Below are positions 17,953 through 27,661 of a stretch of 34,021 nt of DNA, piece by piece; the stretch's first letter is position 1, and every line of letters starts with the position of its first letter. Source of the stretch: Blattamonas nauphoetae (Eukaryota > Preaxostyla > Oxymonadida); assembly GCA_033064195.1 (NCBI GenBank), contig JARBJD010000553.1:1-34021 (forward strand), in the 5' to 3' direction. Below the pieces are notes generated by a model that was not told the DNA's origin, did not search any database, and saw nothing but the letters and a program-made list of their open reading frames with translations. The position numbers and the translations under genes were made by a program.

Positions 17953-18261
17953 TTATCCTTTGAATTGAATTTTGGAATTTGAGGAGAGTGGCATATCATC
18001 ATTTGAGAATCGTCCATTTCGTGGAGGTTCGTACTCAATCATCTGTGGTTTTTGTTGACGATTGATCGCTTTGTTTTGTTGATAAACGTCCATCATTCCT
18101 CCTAATCCATTCAGTATTCCACCTGCTGTTTGTCCGAATTTACTATTCGTTTGAGAGAGTAATCCACCACCGACTTGTAGTAATGTTGGAGCTAGAGGTT
18201 TGATGAATTGAAAGAATTGCTTGCCGATATTTTTGAGTTTGTTGAAACTTCCTGGTGCCAT
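17953..18261 (-). CDS. Small amphipathic protein, MAPG family, member 2
   Basis: This is a 102-residue protein that starts MAPGSFNKLKNIGKQFFQFI. A glycine-rich hydrophobic stretch (LLQVGGGLLSQ, GGILNGLGGMMDV) is followed by a polar, probably disordered tail. The Gly-rich amphipathic region is typical of membrane-interacting virion peptides; the role is inferred. It ends 37 bp before MAPG gene 1 and shares its MAPG head and promoter form. Confidence 0.62.
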   Translation of the reverse strand: MAPGSFNKLKNIGKQFFQFIKPLAPTLLQVGGGLLSQTNSKFGQTAGGILNGLGGMMDVYQQNKAINRQQKPQMIEYEPPRNGRFSNDDMPLSSNSKIQFKG

Positions 18262-18264
18262 TTA

Positions 18265-18279
18265 TGTAAAAATAAAAAA
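18265..18279 (-). promoter_or_regulatory. T-rich element before MAPG gene 2
   Basis: On the minus strand it reads TTTTTTATTTTTACA, then TAAATG. Confidence 0.6.
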
Positions 18280-18297
18280 TACAATTCATTTATAATT

Positions 18298-18870
18298 TTA
18301 GCGAGGAATAGCTTTCGTCAGAGAAATGCCATAATTGAGAATTGTGTTGTATGCTTCATTGAAGGCGATACTCATGTCTTTTCCACCAACAAGGATCTTG
18401 AAAATGGTACGAAAGATTGGGAGTTTATTCAGACATAGGCACTTATCAGACAGGTCATCCAGTTCGATCACCACATCGTTGATCCCAGTGAGTGTTGCTA
18501 TCAGTGCACATAAATCGCTTTGGTTTGTGATCAGTTTCTTCGATGGTTCAATGAGATTGTTCAGGAGTTTCTTTTCACATGCGAATGCATTCTTGTAGAC
18601 AAGCAGTAGCTGATCTTTGAATGCTGAAATGTTGGAAGTGTATTCTCGAAGTGGAATTGAACGGCTTTGGATTGGTGCAGATGGATAGGTCTCAAGTGGA
18701 GGATCATAAGCACCTGGAACATTCTCAAGTTCAACAGTAGCGCTTTGTTCACTATTTAATCTTCCAGAATTGGATCCTTTATTGTCGATGATGACATTGT
18801 TGGTGATTGATGTTGGTACTGAAGAAGAACTTGTGTGTTTTGTAAATTGACAACTTAGAATTGGCTGCAT
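18298..18870 (-). CDS. Polinton protein, unknown, 190 residues
   Basis: It starts MQPILSCQFTKHTSSSSVPT at the first ATG below the T-rich element. The N-terminal ~75 residues are Ser/Pro/Asn-rich and probably disordered. From about residue 80 it looks helical (AFKDQLLLVYKNAFACEKKLL, LCALIATLTGINDVVIELDD). It has no known domain. It sits in the virion block in the same orientation as the capsid genes, so a minor virion or scaffold role is a guess. Confidence 0.6.
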   Translation of the reverse strand: MQPILSCQFTKHTSSSSVPTSITNNVIIDNKGSNSGRLNSEQSATVELENVPGAYDPPLETYPSAPIQSRSIPLREYTSNISAFKDQLLLVYKNAFACEKKLLNNLIEPSKKLITNQSDLCALIATLTGINDVVIELDDLSDKCLCLNKLPIFRTIFKILVGGKDMSIAFNEAYNTILNYGISLTKAIPR

Positions 18871-18877
18871 CACTTTC

Positions 18878-18892
18878 TATAAAAATAAAAAA
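18878..18892 (-). promoter_or_regulatory. T-rich element before the 190-residue protein gene
   Basis: On the minus strand it reads TTTTTTATTTTTATA, 8 bp before the ATG. Confidence 0.55.
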
Positions 18893-18913
18893 TATATATT
18901 AATGTTTTTAAAT

Positions 18914-19816
18914 TCACATTTCTGCTCGATCTATAGCTCCCATTCCAGAACTGTCCAACTGTGCAAATCGATAATATCCAGGCATATCAGATTGGTATCC
19001 ACTGATGTCATCATCTGTGACTGTTTTGAATGCTTTGGCTTTCAGTTGATTCAATTGTGTTGATATCTGATGTGAATAGTGAGTACAGTACTCCGATAAA
19101 TACGTTGGATCTTGAGTAATCATTTGGAGAAACACTGGATAAATCTGATCCTTGAAGGCTTTCTTTTGTTTCATACTGGGATTGTAGTCCTGTACATGAT
19201 CAATAAGCCATTGATCCCACATCAGTGATGCAATCTGTGATTGAATTGAATTGAACACCATATTTTCTAACACATTCTTGCTGGGATCAGCTGGATTGCT
19301 TCGATTTGCACGAGTCATTCCCAATGTGTTTGTCATGTGTTCACCAACAACTTTCTTCATTATTGCATATGGTTGTTGAGATCGTTTAGTCTTCATATCT
19401 GTATAACTGATGTCTCGATAATTGGTTGGCAAATCGTACGTTCCATTCTTGAGGAAATTCCTATGCACCGCTTTTATTTTCCTTCCATTCTCTTGATTGA
19501 ACGATGTGTATGATTTCAGTCTTCGCATGTCTGGTGTTGGATTCATTGCGTAGTATGTCTCTTTGACTGGTCTACTGTTGTATGGAGTTAGCATGGCTCC
19601 ATTGACTGCAATCAAATCTCCAGTATCATTATCGTAGACCATCACATCAGGAATTTGTCCATAGTGTTCTATTTTTGCAGTCCAATTTCGTCCTGTTCTC
19701 TTAATATACTCACGTGCTGATGGAAGACTGCACAGAACATCATTGCGTCTGGTTTGAATATCATCGTCGGCAAAGATTTGTTTCAATGCTGCTTGAGTCT
19801 CTGCTGCGTATCTCAT
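18914..19816 (-). CDS. Polinton protein, unknown, 300 residues
   Basis: It starts MRYAAETQAALKQIFADDDI. It is mixed in the N-terminal half (YGQIPDVMVYDNDTGDLIAV, a possible beta region) and helical in the C-terminal half (YPVFLQMITQ, STQLNQLKAKAFKTV). I looked for the His/Asp/Cys layout of the adenovirus-type maturation protease and did not find it. The T-rich element lies about 70 bp upstream of this ATG, further than in the other genes. It may correspond to one of the conserved unknown Polinton virion proteins. It is divergent from the ATPase gene. Confidence 0.6.
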   Translation of the reverse strand: MRYAAETQAALKQIFADDDIQTRRNDVLCSLPSAREYIKRTGRNWTAKIEHYGQIPDVMVYDNDTGDLIAVNGAMLTPYNSRPVKETYYAMNPTPDMRRLKSYTSFNQENGRKIKAVHRNFLKNGTYDLPTNYRDISYTDMKTKRSQQPYAIMKKVVGEHMTNTLGMTRANRSNPADPSKNVLENMVFNSIQSQIASLMWDQWLIDHVQDYNPSMKQKKAFKDQIYPVFLQMITQDPTYLSEYCTHYSHQISTQLNQLKAKAFKTVTDDDISGYQSDMPGYYRFAQLDSSGMGAIDRAEM

Positions 19817-19888
19817 TCTTGGTTTTTTCGCTGTTGCTTTTCATTGTGGTTGAACGTACACTATCTTTTGTGACATTGTGTGTTTTCA

Positions 19889-19903
19889 TACAAAATAAAA
19901 AAA
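19889..19903 (-). promoter_or_regulatory. T-rich element in the divergent region
   Basis: On the minus strand it reads TTTTTTTATTTTGTA. It lies between the 300-residue gene (minus) and the ATPase (plus) and points to the former. Confidence 0.5.
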
Positions 19904-19937
19904 CCAAAAGTATATTTTAATTAGAGTTAAATCACAA

Positions 19938-20828
19938 ATGAACAAATCGAATATGGCTAAACCAGAGGTTTCGCGGAGGGTAGAACCCTTGTCTCTAACA
20001 GCATATGTGAATGCAAAATTGAGTGAAGCATCAAATAGAAATGTTTCTCATGAAGTGCAATCACAAATACATCCAGACTTGAATTTCAATCGCAACAGTG
20101 TTAATGTCCTCGTTGGAAACAGAGGAAGTGGAAAAACATTCAATGCTCTTCGAGAGGTTGCCAAGCTCCAGAATGTTCGAGTTAGGAATGAACTGTGCCA
20201 CCTCTTTGTCTTCGTGACTGATAAGAACATTGATCCTACATTCGATAAATTCAAACCAATACTGAATGTTCCTTATGTGAAAGTCAAATATGATGAAGCA
20301 CTTGCATTTCTGTTGGAACTCTCTGAATCGAAAGCAGCGTATGAAGAGATTATTGACAACCAGTGGCAAGATAGAATTACAGATGAGTGCAGAGATGAAT
20401 TGTTCGACTCACTGTACATTGATGACTTCACAGTTAAGAATCTCCAAACGATTATCCTTCTTGATGACTGTCGTAGAATTCTTGGTGAACGAAGGACATC
20501 CAAAAATAGAATGACAATGATGGACTTACTACTGGAGAATCGACAACCGAAATTCACCTTCTTTTTGACAATGCATGAGCTGTTCAGTTTGTCAGCAGAT
20601 ATGAAGTCAAACATTGATTCAATGTGGATCTTTGGAGGATTCAACAAAGAACGAATCAGTCGAGTCTATCCTCAGTTAAACTCACCAATTGATATTGGAC
20701 AATTCTGGAATGTCTATCAACGAAAACAAAAATGTGAAGCAATCATTCTTCGATACAACACTGATGGAGTAGCATTGAATGAGATCAACAAAGATGGACT
20801 AATCAGAAGGGTCAGAGAACTCTTGTAG
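19938..20828 (+). CDS. Genome-packaging ATPase (FtsK/HerA, A32-like)
   Basis: This is a 296-residue P-loop ATPase. Walker A is GNRGSGKT at residues 60-67 after a beta strand (VNVLV). Walker B is TIILLDD at about 171-177. A strand with a polar end (FTFFLTMHE, about 210) fits the sensor position, and RVYPQL later may hold an arginine finger region. Size and motifs fit the packaging ATPases of Polintons, adenovirus-like and poxvirus A32-type viruses, which push DNA into the capsid. It is the only gene of this module on the plus strand. It lacks the T-rich element and has instead ATTAGAGTTAAATCACAAATG, so its control may differ. The 3' end overlaps the convergent gene 20799-21158 by 30 bp. It looks whole. 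Confidence 0.88.
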   Translation: MNKSNMAKPEVSRRVEPLSLTAYVNAKLSEASNRNVSHEVQSQIHPDLNFNRNSVNVLVGNRGSGKTFNALREVAKLQNVRVRNELCHLFVFVTDKNIDPTFDKFKPILNVPYVKVKYDEALAFLLELSESKAAYEEIIDNQWQDRITDECRDELFDSLYIDDFTVKNLQTIILLDDCRRILGERRTSKNRMTMMDLLLENRQPKFTFFLTMHELFSLSADMKSNIDSMWIFGGFNKERISRVYPQLNSPIDIGQFWNVYQRKQKCEAIILRYNTDGVALNEINKDGLIRRVRELL

Positions 20829-21158
20829 AAGGGTACCAATGGTCTCGTCAAGACTTCGAAGCCTCATGCTGAGAGTATCAGTGAGCGTTCGAATTGATTC
20901 TTCAATGTCTGATAATCTTTGATCAATCGAGAGTGAATTAGGTGAAGTGGAAGCATCGACATATCGTTTCCTCAGCGCAATCTCACCTCTTATTTTTGTG
21001 ATTCTGCATCCATCAATTTGAATCATCCTATTCAATTTCTGTGTAGTGTACTCATTCAGTTCTTTTTTATTCTTCTCCAAGTATCTCTGAAAGTCGTGGA
21101 TGTTTGTGAACTCTTTCTGCTCAGGATCAAACGGTTCTAATATTTTCAGTGATGTCAT
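20799..21158 (-). CDS. Small Polinton protein with a coiled coil
   Basis: This is a 119-residue protein (MTSLKILEPFDPEQKEFTNI). The middle carries TTQKLNRMIQIDGCRITKIRG, a segment I associate, from memory and without a search, with small conserved proteins of trichomonad Mavericks. The C-terminal ~45 residues form a probable coiled coil (RLSDIEESIRTLTDTLSMRL). Function is unknown. It starts just after a TTTTTATTTCACTTAAATG context and overlaps the ATPase end tail-to-tail. Confidence 0.62.
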   Translation of the reverse strand: MTSLKILEPFDPEQKEFTNIHDFQRYLEKNKKELNEYTTQKLNRMIQIDGCRITKIRGEIALRKRYVDASTSPNSLSIDQRLSDIEESIRTLTDTLSMRLRSLDETIGTLLQEFSDPSD

Positions 21159-21160
21159 TT

Positions 21161-21177
21161 AAGTGAAATAAAAATAT
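21161..21177 (-). promoter_or_regulatory. T-rich element before the coiled-coil gene
   Basis: On the minus strand it reads ATATTTTTATTTCACTT, then AAATG, so TAAATG overlaps the start. Confidence 0.55.
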
Positions 21178-21227
21178 CTGAAACATTATTAAACTTACGC
21201 TAAATAAAAGCGAACGAAGTTCTGAGG

Positions 21228-22445
21228 TCAGAGAAGACCGAACTCAGCAATGAACTCTGGAGTTAAGTCGTCAATTGAGTCTGCATGGAACTTCGTGTGT
21301 TGGATTGGAACGTAGACAACTTTTGACAGACACGTGAGACCATTCAGTAGAGTAGCTACAACATTTCCGTGTTTGTATTCAATGAATTTCCCCACGAATT
21401 GAAACTGTCTTCGCTTCTTCTGAAACTTAGCAACAGTTTTGTCCAAATCAAGGTGGATCAGTAGAATGTTTCCTGGTTTGTATTTCCATAACATCTGTGT
21501 CGTCTGCTGTCTTTGGATATTCTTTAATTGTTCTTCACAACTGGAGATATACAGAGCTTCGATTTCTCTATTGTTTTGTGCTTGCTCTGGTGTGAACTTG
21601 TTCCAGTACGCTCGATGTGGAGACATGTTGTAGAATTCCACCATCTGATTCATCAGTGAATGATTTGCCATTTGTGTCGCATTGTCTTGGAATCCATCTC
21701 TGATTGTTCTGATCACTCGATCGACAATTCTGTTGTGATTAGTGAATGGTGAGCTTGTGAAATAAGTGCTGACATTCTGATCCTTGAAAAACTCTGATGC
21801 TTCTCCACTGGTCCATGCTGCTTCTCCATCACCTCGAATGTTATTCACAGTAACTCCACGATGATTAATCAGATCATTGATTGCAGTCTTGACTTTGCTC
21901 CATGATTTATCCAGTACAGGAATGACCACCATGTATTTGGTGTTGATGGTAATTGCGAAGAGGTATATCTGAAGTACTGTTTTCGACGTTGGTGATTGGA
22001 TAAAGACAAGATCAATTTCCCAGGATCCGAATTTGGGAGAAAAGTATGGTCGATCACAATTCTGTGGAACCTTTCTGTCAGATGTCTTCTGTGGATCACC
22101 TGTAATTGCTTTGGACATGAACTGCATTTTTGATCGAAATGGATACACGATTTTTTCAGTTGTTTTAGGTATCATTGGTGGATCAATTCTCATTCTGTCA
22201 CTTCCTTTTTCTCTCTGTGTTTTCCTCGGATGTGCAACACTCCATCTGTGATCATATTCCTCATACCAATCCTGAAATGATCTTCCTCCGAATGGGATTT
22301 GTTTTGTGTGAGTCAGAATGAAGTCAAGATCATCGTTCGCAATAGTTCTGTTAATTGAGGCTCGCACAAATGTGTCTCTGTTCATTTTATTGGCATCCAG
22401 AATGTGTGATGTAATAAAGTGTTCCATATGTTTTAGATTATTCAT
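21228..22445 (-). CDS. rve-type integrase (Polinton)
   Basis: This is a 405-residue protein. After an N-terminal region of about 135 residues comes the RNase-H-like integrase core. It begins FGSWEIDLVFIQ, continues TINTKYMVVIPV and NNIRGDGEAAW, then FTNHNRIVDRVIRTIRD, and ends with the HRAYWNKFTPEQA block typical of Polinton/retroviral integrases. The C-terminal ~100 residues include a small SH3- or chromo-like beta region (YKPGNILLIHLD to FQFVGKFIEYKHGNVV). The protein inserts the element DNA into host chromosomes. No T-rich element precedes it. The gap to the upstream gene is only 45 bp, so it may be read on the same message. It looks whole. Confidence 0.9.
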   Translation of the reverse strand: MNNLKHMEHFITSHILDANKMNRDTFVRASINRTIANDDLDFILTHTKQIPFGGRSFQDWYEEYDHRWSVAHPRKTQREKGSDRMRIDPPMIPKTTEKIVYPFRSKMQFMSKAITGDPQKTSDRKVPQNCDRPYFSPKFGSWEIDLVFIQSPTSKTVLQIYLFAITINTKYMVVIPVLDKSWSKVKTAINDLINHRGVTVNNIRGDGEAAWTSGEASEFFKDQNVSTYFTSSPFTNHNRIVDRVIRTIRDGFQDNATQMANHSLMNQMVEFYNMSPHRAYWNKFTPEQAQNNREIEALYISSCEEQLKNIQRQQTTQMLWKYKPGNILLIHLDLDKTVAKFQKKRRQFQFVGKFIEYKHGNVVATLLNGLTCLSKVVYVPIQHTKFHADSIDDLTPEFIAEFGLL

Positions 22446-22490
22446 TATTGAGTTCTGAGCTTTGATCTGTTCATCTTCTGAATCGTCTCT

Positions 22491-23186
22491 CTATTGATGA
22501 TCAAACAATCCTTTCATTCGTACCAACTTATTGAGAACTTGCTGTGTCGTTGGTTCATACTGTCTGATCTCCCTCACTGGGTGGTTGAACACGGTTGGTG
22601 TGAAGAATGGATTTCTCTCAATTGGATCCTGCATCTGTGAAATTGGAATAATGTCATCATCATCATAATCCTCCTCTTCGAACTTCCTCTCCTTCATTGG
22701 ATATTCATACTCGATACCAATCGATTTTAGGTTTCTCTTCAGTCCAGGAATAATTGGAGATTCAGGTGATTCTATAACTATTGGTCTCTGCGCTGGTGTT
22801 GGGATTGGACTTGGTCTTGCCTCTGCAGGGCTTCGAATCCGTGGTGAAAATTTCACTCCCTGATTCACCTCGTGATGATACAATTGATATGCTTCGTATG
22901 CAAGTTTAGCAGTGCTATCCCGAATACGAATTCCTAGGAAGTTGCTTACAAATTGTTGAACTACTCTTCTTCCATCAGGTAGTGATAATTCAGGAGAGAA
23001 ACCTCCATTGAACCAATCCTCGAAGTATGTTTCATCATTTCCATCAAATGGTCCATTAGAATCAGCGCCATGATAGACAGGTAAAACGTTAGTTAAAGTC
23101 CATTTCTTTTCGACTATTTCGTTTTTAGAATGCTGTGTACACCGAAGTAACCTATTCACTAAAGTATTAATCTGTCGTGTGTTCAT
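22491..23186 (-). CDS. Polinton protein, unknown, proline-rich and acidic
   Basis: This is a 231-residue protein (MNTRQINTLVNRLLRCTQH). An ordered-looking N-terminal region of about 110 residues (FEDWFNGGFSPELSLPDGRR, FVSNFLGIRIRDSTAKLAYE) is followed by a proline-rich stretch (PSPIPTPAQRPIVI) and an acidic stretch (EEEDYDDDD). It ends with a short helix. It is not a recognisable protease, capsid or replication protein. It lies between the polymerase and the integrase and starts after TTTATTTTTGTATAAATG. The position suggests a replication or terminal-protein-related role, but the sequence does not show it. Confidence 0.6.
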   Translation of the reverse strand: MNTRQINTLVNRLLRCTQHSKNEIVEKKWTLTNVLPVYHGADSNGPFDGNDETYFEDWFNGGFSPELSLPDGRRVVQQFVSNFLGIRIRDSTAKLAYEAYQLYHHEVNQGVKFSPRIRSPAEARPSPIPTPAQRPIVIESPESPIIPGLKRNLKSIGIEYEYPMKERKFEEEDYDDDDIIPISQMQDPIERNPFFTPTVFNHPVREIRQYEPTTQQVLNKLVRMKGLFDHQ

Positions 23187-23187
23187 T

Positions 23188-23201
23188 TATACAAAAATAA
23201 A
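23188..23201 (-). promoter_or_regulatory. T-rich element before the acidic protein gene
   Basis: On the minus strand it reads CTTTATTTTTGTAT, then AAATG. Confidence 0.55.
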
Positions 23202-23209
23202 GTTTGTGT

Positions 23210-26200
23210 TTATTCAATAATATAATCAGTTGCTTTCAGTCCATGAATGAATGGAGGACATGATTCATTTTCAAGTACGATTGCCTTCAGATGAATTCCA
23301 CTGAGACTGAGTTTCTGTTGTTGTATTTTCGCTATCTCAAATCCATTGGTGTCCTCTTCACTCACGACTCTTCTCGTCTGAAACGCATCATACTGATGCT
23401 TGAACCGTTTTACGGTGAAGTTCAGTGTGGTGGTCACTGTTTTCTCTCCATTCAGGCACTTCACATAGTCGTCACTCGTGATGTTGGTTTTCTTCAGAGA
23501 CACTCCTTTGATTTTGCATTTCTCATCGAGAGAGTAACACTTAGGTGCAAGACAGATCATCTGTTCACCCTCCTTCTCAATTGCTAATCCCAACAACTTC
23601 TTCTCATCATCAACTCCCTTTTCAGGATTGGGAAACCATTCATATTTGTGAGCATCATAGAATTCCTTGTCAGCAATAACATGTTCAAATTGTTGATGAA
23701 TTCCAGCATTTAAATCTCCACTAATTGCCCAGTATGCAGAGTCAGTATCTCCCTCACAGAAATGGATCTTGTTCATGTCTAGGCATTTATACATGAAGTT
23801 GTAGATGAAATTCAGATACCAGAACTTGGCATTGTCGAGTGTGAATACTGCTTCCTGCAGACATGTTTTGCATGATGCTTTCTCTCTGTCTTCAATCACG
23901 ATGTAGTTGTCCTCATTGATCTCTCTTGTCGCCACAAATCCTTTCATCATCTGCTTCAAGTATGTTCTCTTCTCATTGCATATTGTGATTGAGTTGTATT
24001 TCTCAGTGTTCATTCCATCATATCCGTAACTTCCATTCAAGTTGGTCTTACAGAACTGTTCCTTTCCCTTGTTTCCAACCTTCATTGCTTCAATCCTATC
24101 TTTCATAAATGAGGTCACAAATGGTTCAAATCCAGCATGTCTCGAGAATACCATCACACTCTTAATGTCATCAATAATGAAGTGGCAATAGTCGATGAGG
24201 AACCACAGATAGTATGTCGAAAAGAACATATACTGATCGTGTGTGCTCAAGAGTTGGGTCAGCTTTCTTTGTTTGTCATCAGTCTTCAATCCATGTTTCT
24301 TCATCAACGAATAAGTCTTTTCTCCAATGTTTTCTTCTGTTGTATTGACAATAATGTTTCTGAAGATTGGTGGGAAGTTAAAGAAATCATTCAGGTACTT
24401 TTCATCGATGTGTCCTTTCAGTTCTGCAACGAACAGTGTCTTCTGATTCTTGTCTTCGATGATCTCCCGACTTTCTTTATCTCCAGTTGCTGTGTACAGA
24501 CATCTTCCTGGCATGTACATTCTGTGATTGGTGTATGGATTGTTCTTGTTCTTGATTGATGAGAAAGCACTTGGATAAAGAGAATTAAAGTCAACACCAC
24601 AAACGTGAGTCATGATATGCTCTGTGTCTTTGGAGATGACCTTACCATCTTCGAAAGTGAAGTGGTTGATCGGCGTCACATCTTTGATATTTTGTCTATG
24701 CTGAACATTCGATAATCCACCTGTCACTGCTGCTCTTAACTTGTGATATGTTTGCTCATGTGTCAGAGTCATTGGGAGAGATTTCCATATACAAAACTTC
24801 TTCAATTGAATTCTCAATCTTGTGAGATGTTCATCTTTGTCTGACTTGTAGGTGTTGCAGCAATCACAGCAGATCTTGACGTTCTCTTTTGAATGTCCTT
24901 TTGAATTGTCGATTCTATCCAATGTTGGTCGAACTGCTTGTGAGAAGTGACTCTTGCAGATGTAGCACACTCTCTTGCACTGTTGAACAAACCAATCGTA
25001 ATCTGCTTCTGTGACATTTTTGTCAGTACTGCGATGAGCTTTCTGGTCTTGATAAATGTACGATGCTACCTTGTACTTCCAGTATTGTTTGGTGATTTTT
25101 ATTTCTCCAGATTGATCCACTCCATTGAAATCATCGTCGATATCAAAGTCTTTGTAGGCACATGCATACTTGATTGCTGAAGCATTTGCTGATAATGACA
25201 GATTGTGCAGCATGTCCACTTTGTATTGGAAGTTCAGATCAATGAGATTGTCAAGTGGTGCAATCATGCATTCGACGTCTCTAATGTTGTAGACTTTCAG
25301 ATAGTCCCATCTGTTTTTGAATCCTTGCTTGTTCCAATCGTCGAGGTACAATTGGTAATCACTGTCGGACATTTCACTGTTGTTCAGACTGGAATAGAAT
25401 TCAAACTTGGAGAATGGTTCTTGTTTGCTCAGCACTGTGTGGTAGTCTGATGAATCAAATGATTCGTAAGCAAAGAAAGATTTCTGAAGAGTGGTTTTCC
25501 CACCAAAGGCTTTGACTGCATTATCCAATGTCATTGGTCCTGTGTATGACATCATGTCAATGAATCGAAGCACTTGTTGAGTTCTCTCGTGTCTGATCAA
25601 TACTTGTTTGTACTTTGTTGTTGATCCAAGGAAGCTCACCACTTTCCAATCCTTATCAACGAGATCACGAAAGATGAGATTGATGTCAAATCTGGAACTG
25701 TTGAATCCAATCACACTGACTTCATTCTGTGAGGGAATTTCTGGATCCTCGTACATGTTGTTCTCTCGAACTGTTTCTGCATACTTGAAGAGTTCTCTGA
25801 TCCATTGCTTCACAAAAGTCTTTTCCATCCTCGAAGATCAAAGTAGATTGACTTCACTCCTGATTTTGCTTTAATTGCTGATGCAACAGAGAGAGGTTTC
25901 CAGTGTGAGATCAACTGTGTGTTGTCATCAGAGAATAGATTGTCAAGAATGAGATCTTCCATGGTTTCGAAATCGTAGGTGATGTAGAACTGTGTTGGTT
26001 TGAATTCGTCTTGTCTCTTGTGTGCCATCAGAAACTCAAATGTTCTATTGTTGAGAATATGTGGAACATATGGTCGTGGAGTTTTGTCAAGAGTGATCTT
26101 CTTCACATGTTTTCCATCAAGTTCCTTACACTCTCTGAGATGCTTCTCGTAGTATGTCTTGAAGTTTTTATTCCTTGACTTGGAATCCTCTTGATTGACA

Positions 26201-27606
26201 ATATGGACAGAGTTTGTATCCAGTGATTTTCTCAGGATCAACAATGAACATCACATGGACGAGAGTGGCCGTCAGTGGAATCATCAGAAGTGGGAGAACT
26301 CTTGCATCATCATTCTCGTTGACATATGATTGACTCAGGAAATATCGCTTCTTGTCTTCGTCGTATTCATAAATGTGGACGGTAATGTTGAATTCAATCA
26401 TTGCTTTCTCAACATCACAAGCAATATCAAATCCAGGATATTTTCGCAAGTGTTCAGTAAATTGATGTGGTCGAAGGTGTGTGAGATTCTCAAATACTGC
26501 GAACAATCTTTTGCTTCAACGTTCCTCATGTTGATTGATATCTTCTTGCCAGGAACTTCTGGAAGGGTGAGGAACGACAATGATTGAAAGAAGCAGATGT
26601 TGAACTCAGAATCGATGTACCGAACGTTTTTCGTTTTGATGTGTTCAGTGAGAATGGCATTTGCTTTTCCTGCAACTGGGAATCGATAGACTGCAACCAG
26701 AATGGAGTGGAATGCAATGTACATCGTCTTCGTATCCATGAGAGTTCTCTCTTGAGATTCTTTGATCAGATTGATCGCATATTTTGAATACTCGTTGATG
26801 TCTCCTGCACTTCGAATCACTGTTGGGAAACTCTTCGATGTATTCTCCAATTCTGGTCTGAAATCCTTTGTATGTTGTCTCATCTTTGTCATTTCTCTCG
26901 ATGATCTTTCCAAAGTCAATACTGATCTTGAATGGATGATCTTTCTCCTTGTCGAACACTGCTTTGATGAAGGTTGTGATTTCCTCAACATTTTCTTCAG
27001 ATGATTGTGGAAGTACAACTGATATGGTTTTCCATTCTCTTCAACCTTCTCAACCTCATTCTTTTGAACTTCCTTCGTGCATTCATGAGACAAGAATTGA
27101 ATGCTGCTTTGTCGCGTGGTTCAGCTAGTAATATGCATTCTTCAAATCCATCGAATGTCTGCACTTCTCTTTTTTCTATCTGTTCATTTTTCTTTTGAAT
27201 GATCAACAGATTCTTCATCCAATGATCCATCAACTTCTCCTCAATTGATTTTAGTTTCCAGGTCATTCTGAACACTTGCTTTTCAGTTCATCTTTGTTCA
27301 CTCTTGGATTTGCTTTGATGTTTTCCACAATCACTCGGCGAGCGAGTCGATCTTCTGACGCCATCTGTTGTCGAAGTTTAACTTGTTCAATAAAATCTGG
27401 AATGAGATTGAGATCGAGATTCTTTGTTGGATGTGGAAACTCGAGATCTGTGTGTTGAAGCATATTCAGGAGAAATGAACGATGATGTTGATAATTCTAC
27501 ATTGTCAGGATTGTACGTTCGACCATCAATAAAAATGAAATTGTGTATTCGGAAAGAGGTCTCGAATTTCTTGAATTCTATTTTTGATTGGTTTTAGCAG
27601 TGCCAT
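23210..27606 (-). pseudogene. Protein-primed DNA polymerase B (Polinton), broken
   Basis: This is the replication polymerase, broken in about five places, mostly in the 5' third. Family features are clear: exonuclease motifs (TYDFETMED, VIGFNSSRFDINLI, VYNIRDVECM), polymerase motif A (VDFNSLYPSAF), a motif B region (KTNLNGSYGYDGMN) and motif C (EGDTDSAYW). The N-terminal region has FNICFFQSLSFL and, later, HVMFIVDP plus a CPYC cysteine pair, which recalls the OTU-like head of some Polinton polymerases (inference). A zinc-type HNH-like insert lies between the exonuclease and polymerase domains (listed separately). The start at 27606 (MALLKP) is set by the T-rich element directly upstream. In the family the enzyme starts synthesis from a terminal protein bound to the TIR end. 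Confidence 0.88.
24845..24985 (-). other. HNH-like zinc insert inside the polymerase
   Basis: Between exonuclease motif III and polymerase motif A the protein reads CYICKSHFS, then TLDRIDNSKGHSKENVKICC and CCNTYKSDKD. Two CxxC pairs flank an LDRIDN...N core, the layout of HNH/endonuclease-VII-type nucleases. It occupies about 45 residues and is in frame with the surrounding polymerase. Confidence 0.7.
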
Positions 27607-27607
27607 T

Positions 27608-27624
27608 TACTACAAAATAAAAAT
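27608..27624 (-). promoter_or_regulatory. T-rich element before the polymerase
   Basis: On the minus strand it reads ATTTTTATTTTGTAGTA, then AATG, so TAAATG overlaps the presumed start. Confidence 0.55.
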
Positions 27625-27661
27625 CAGAAAATAAAAAAGTTGAGCGTTTATTTCTGTTTTC

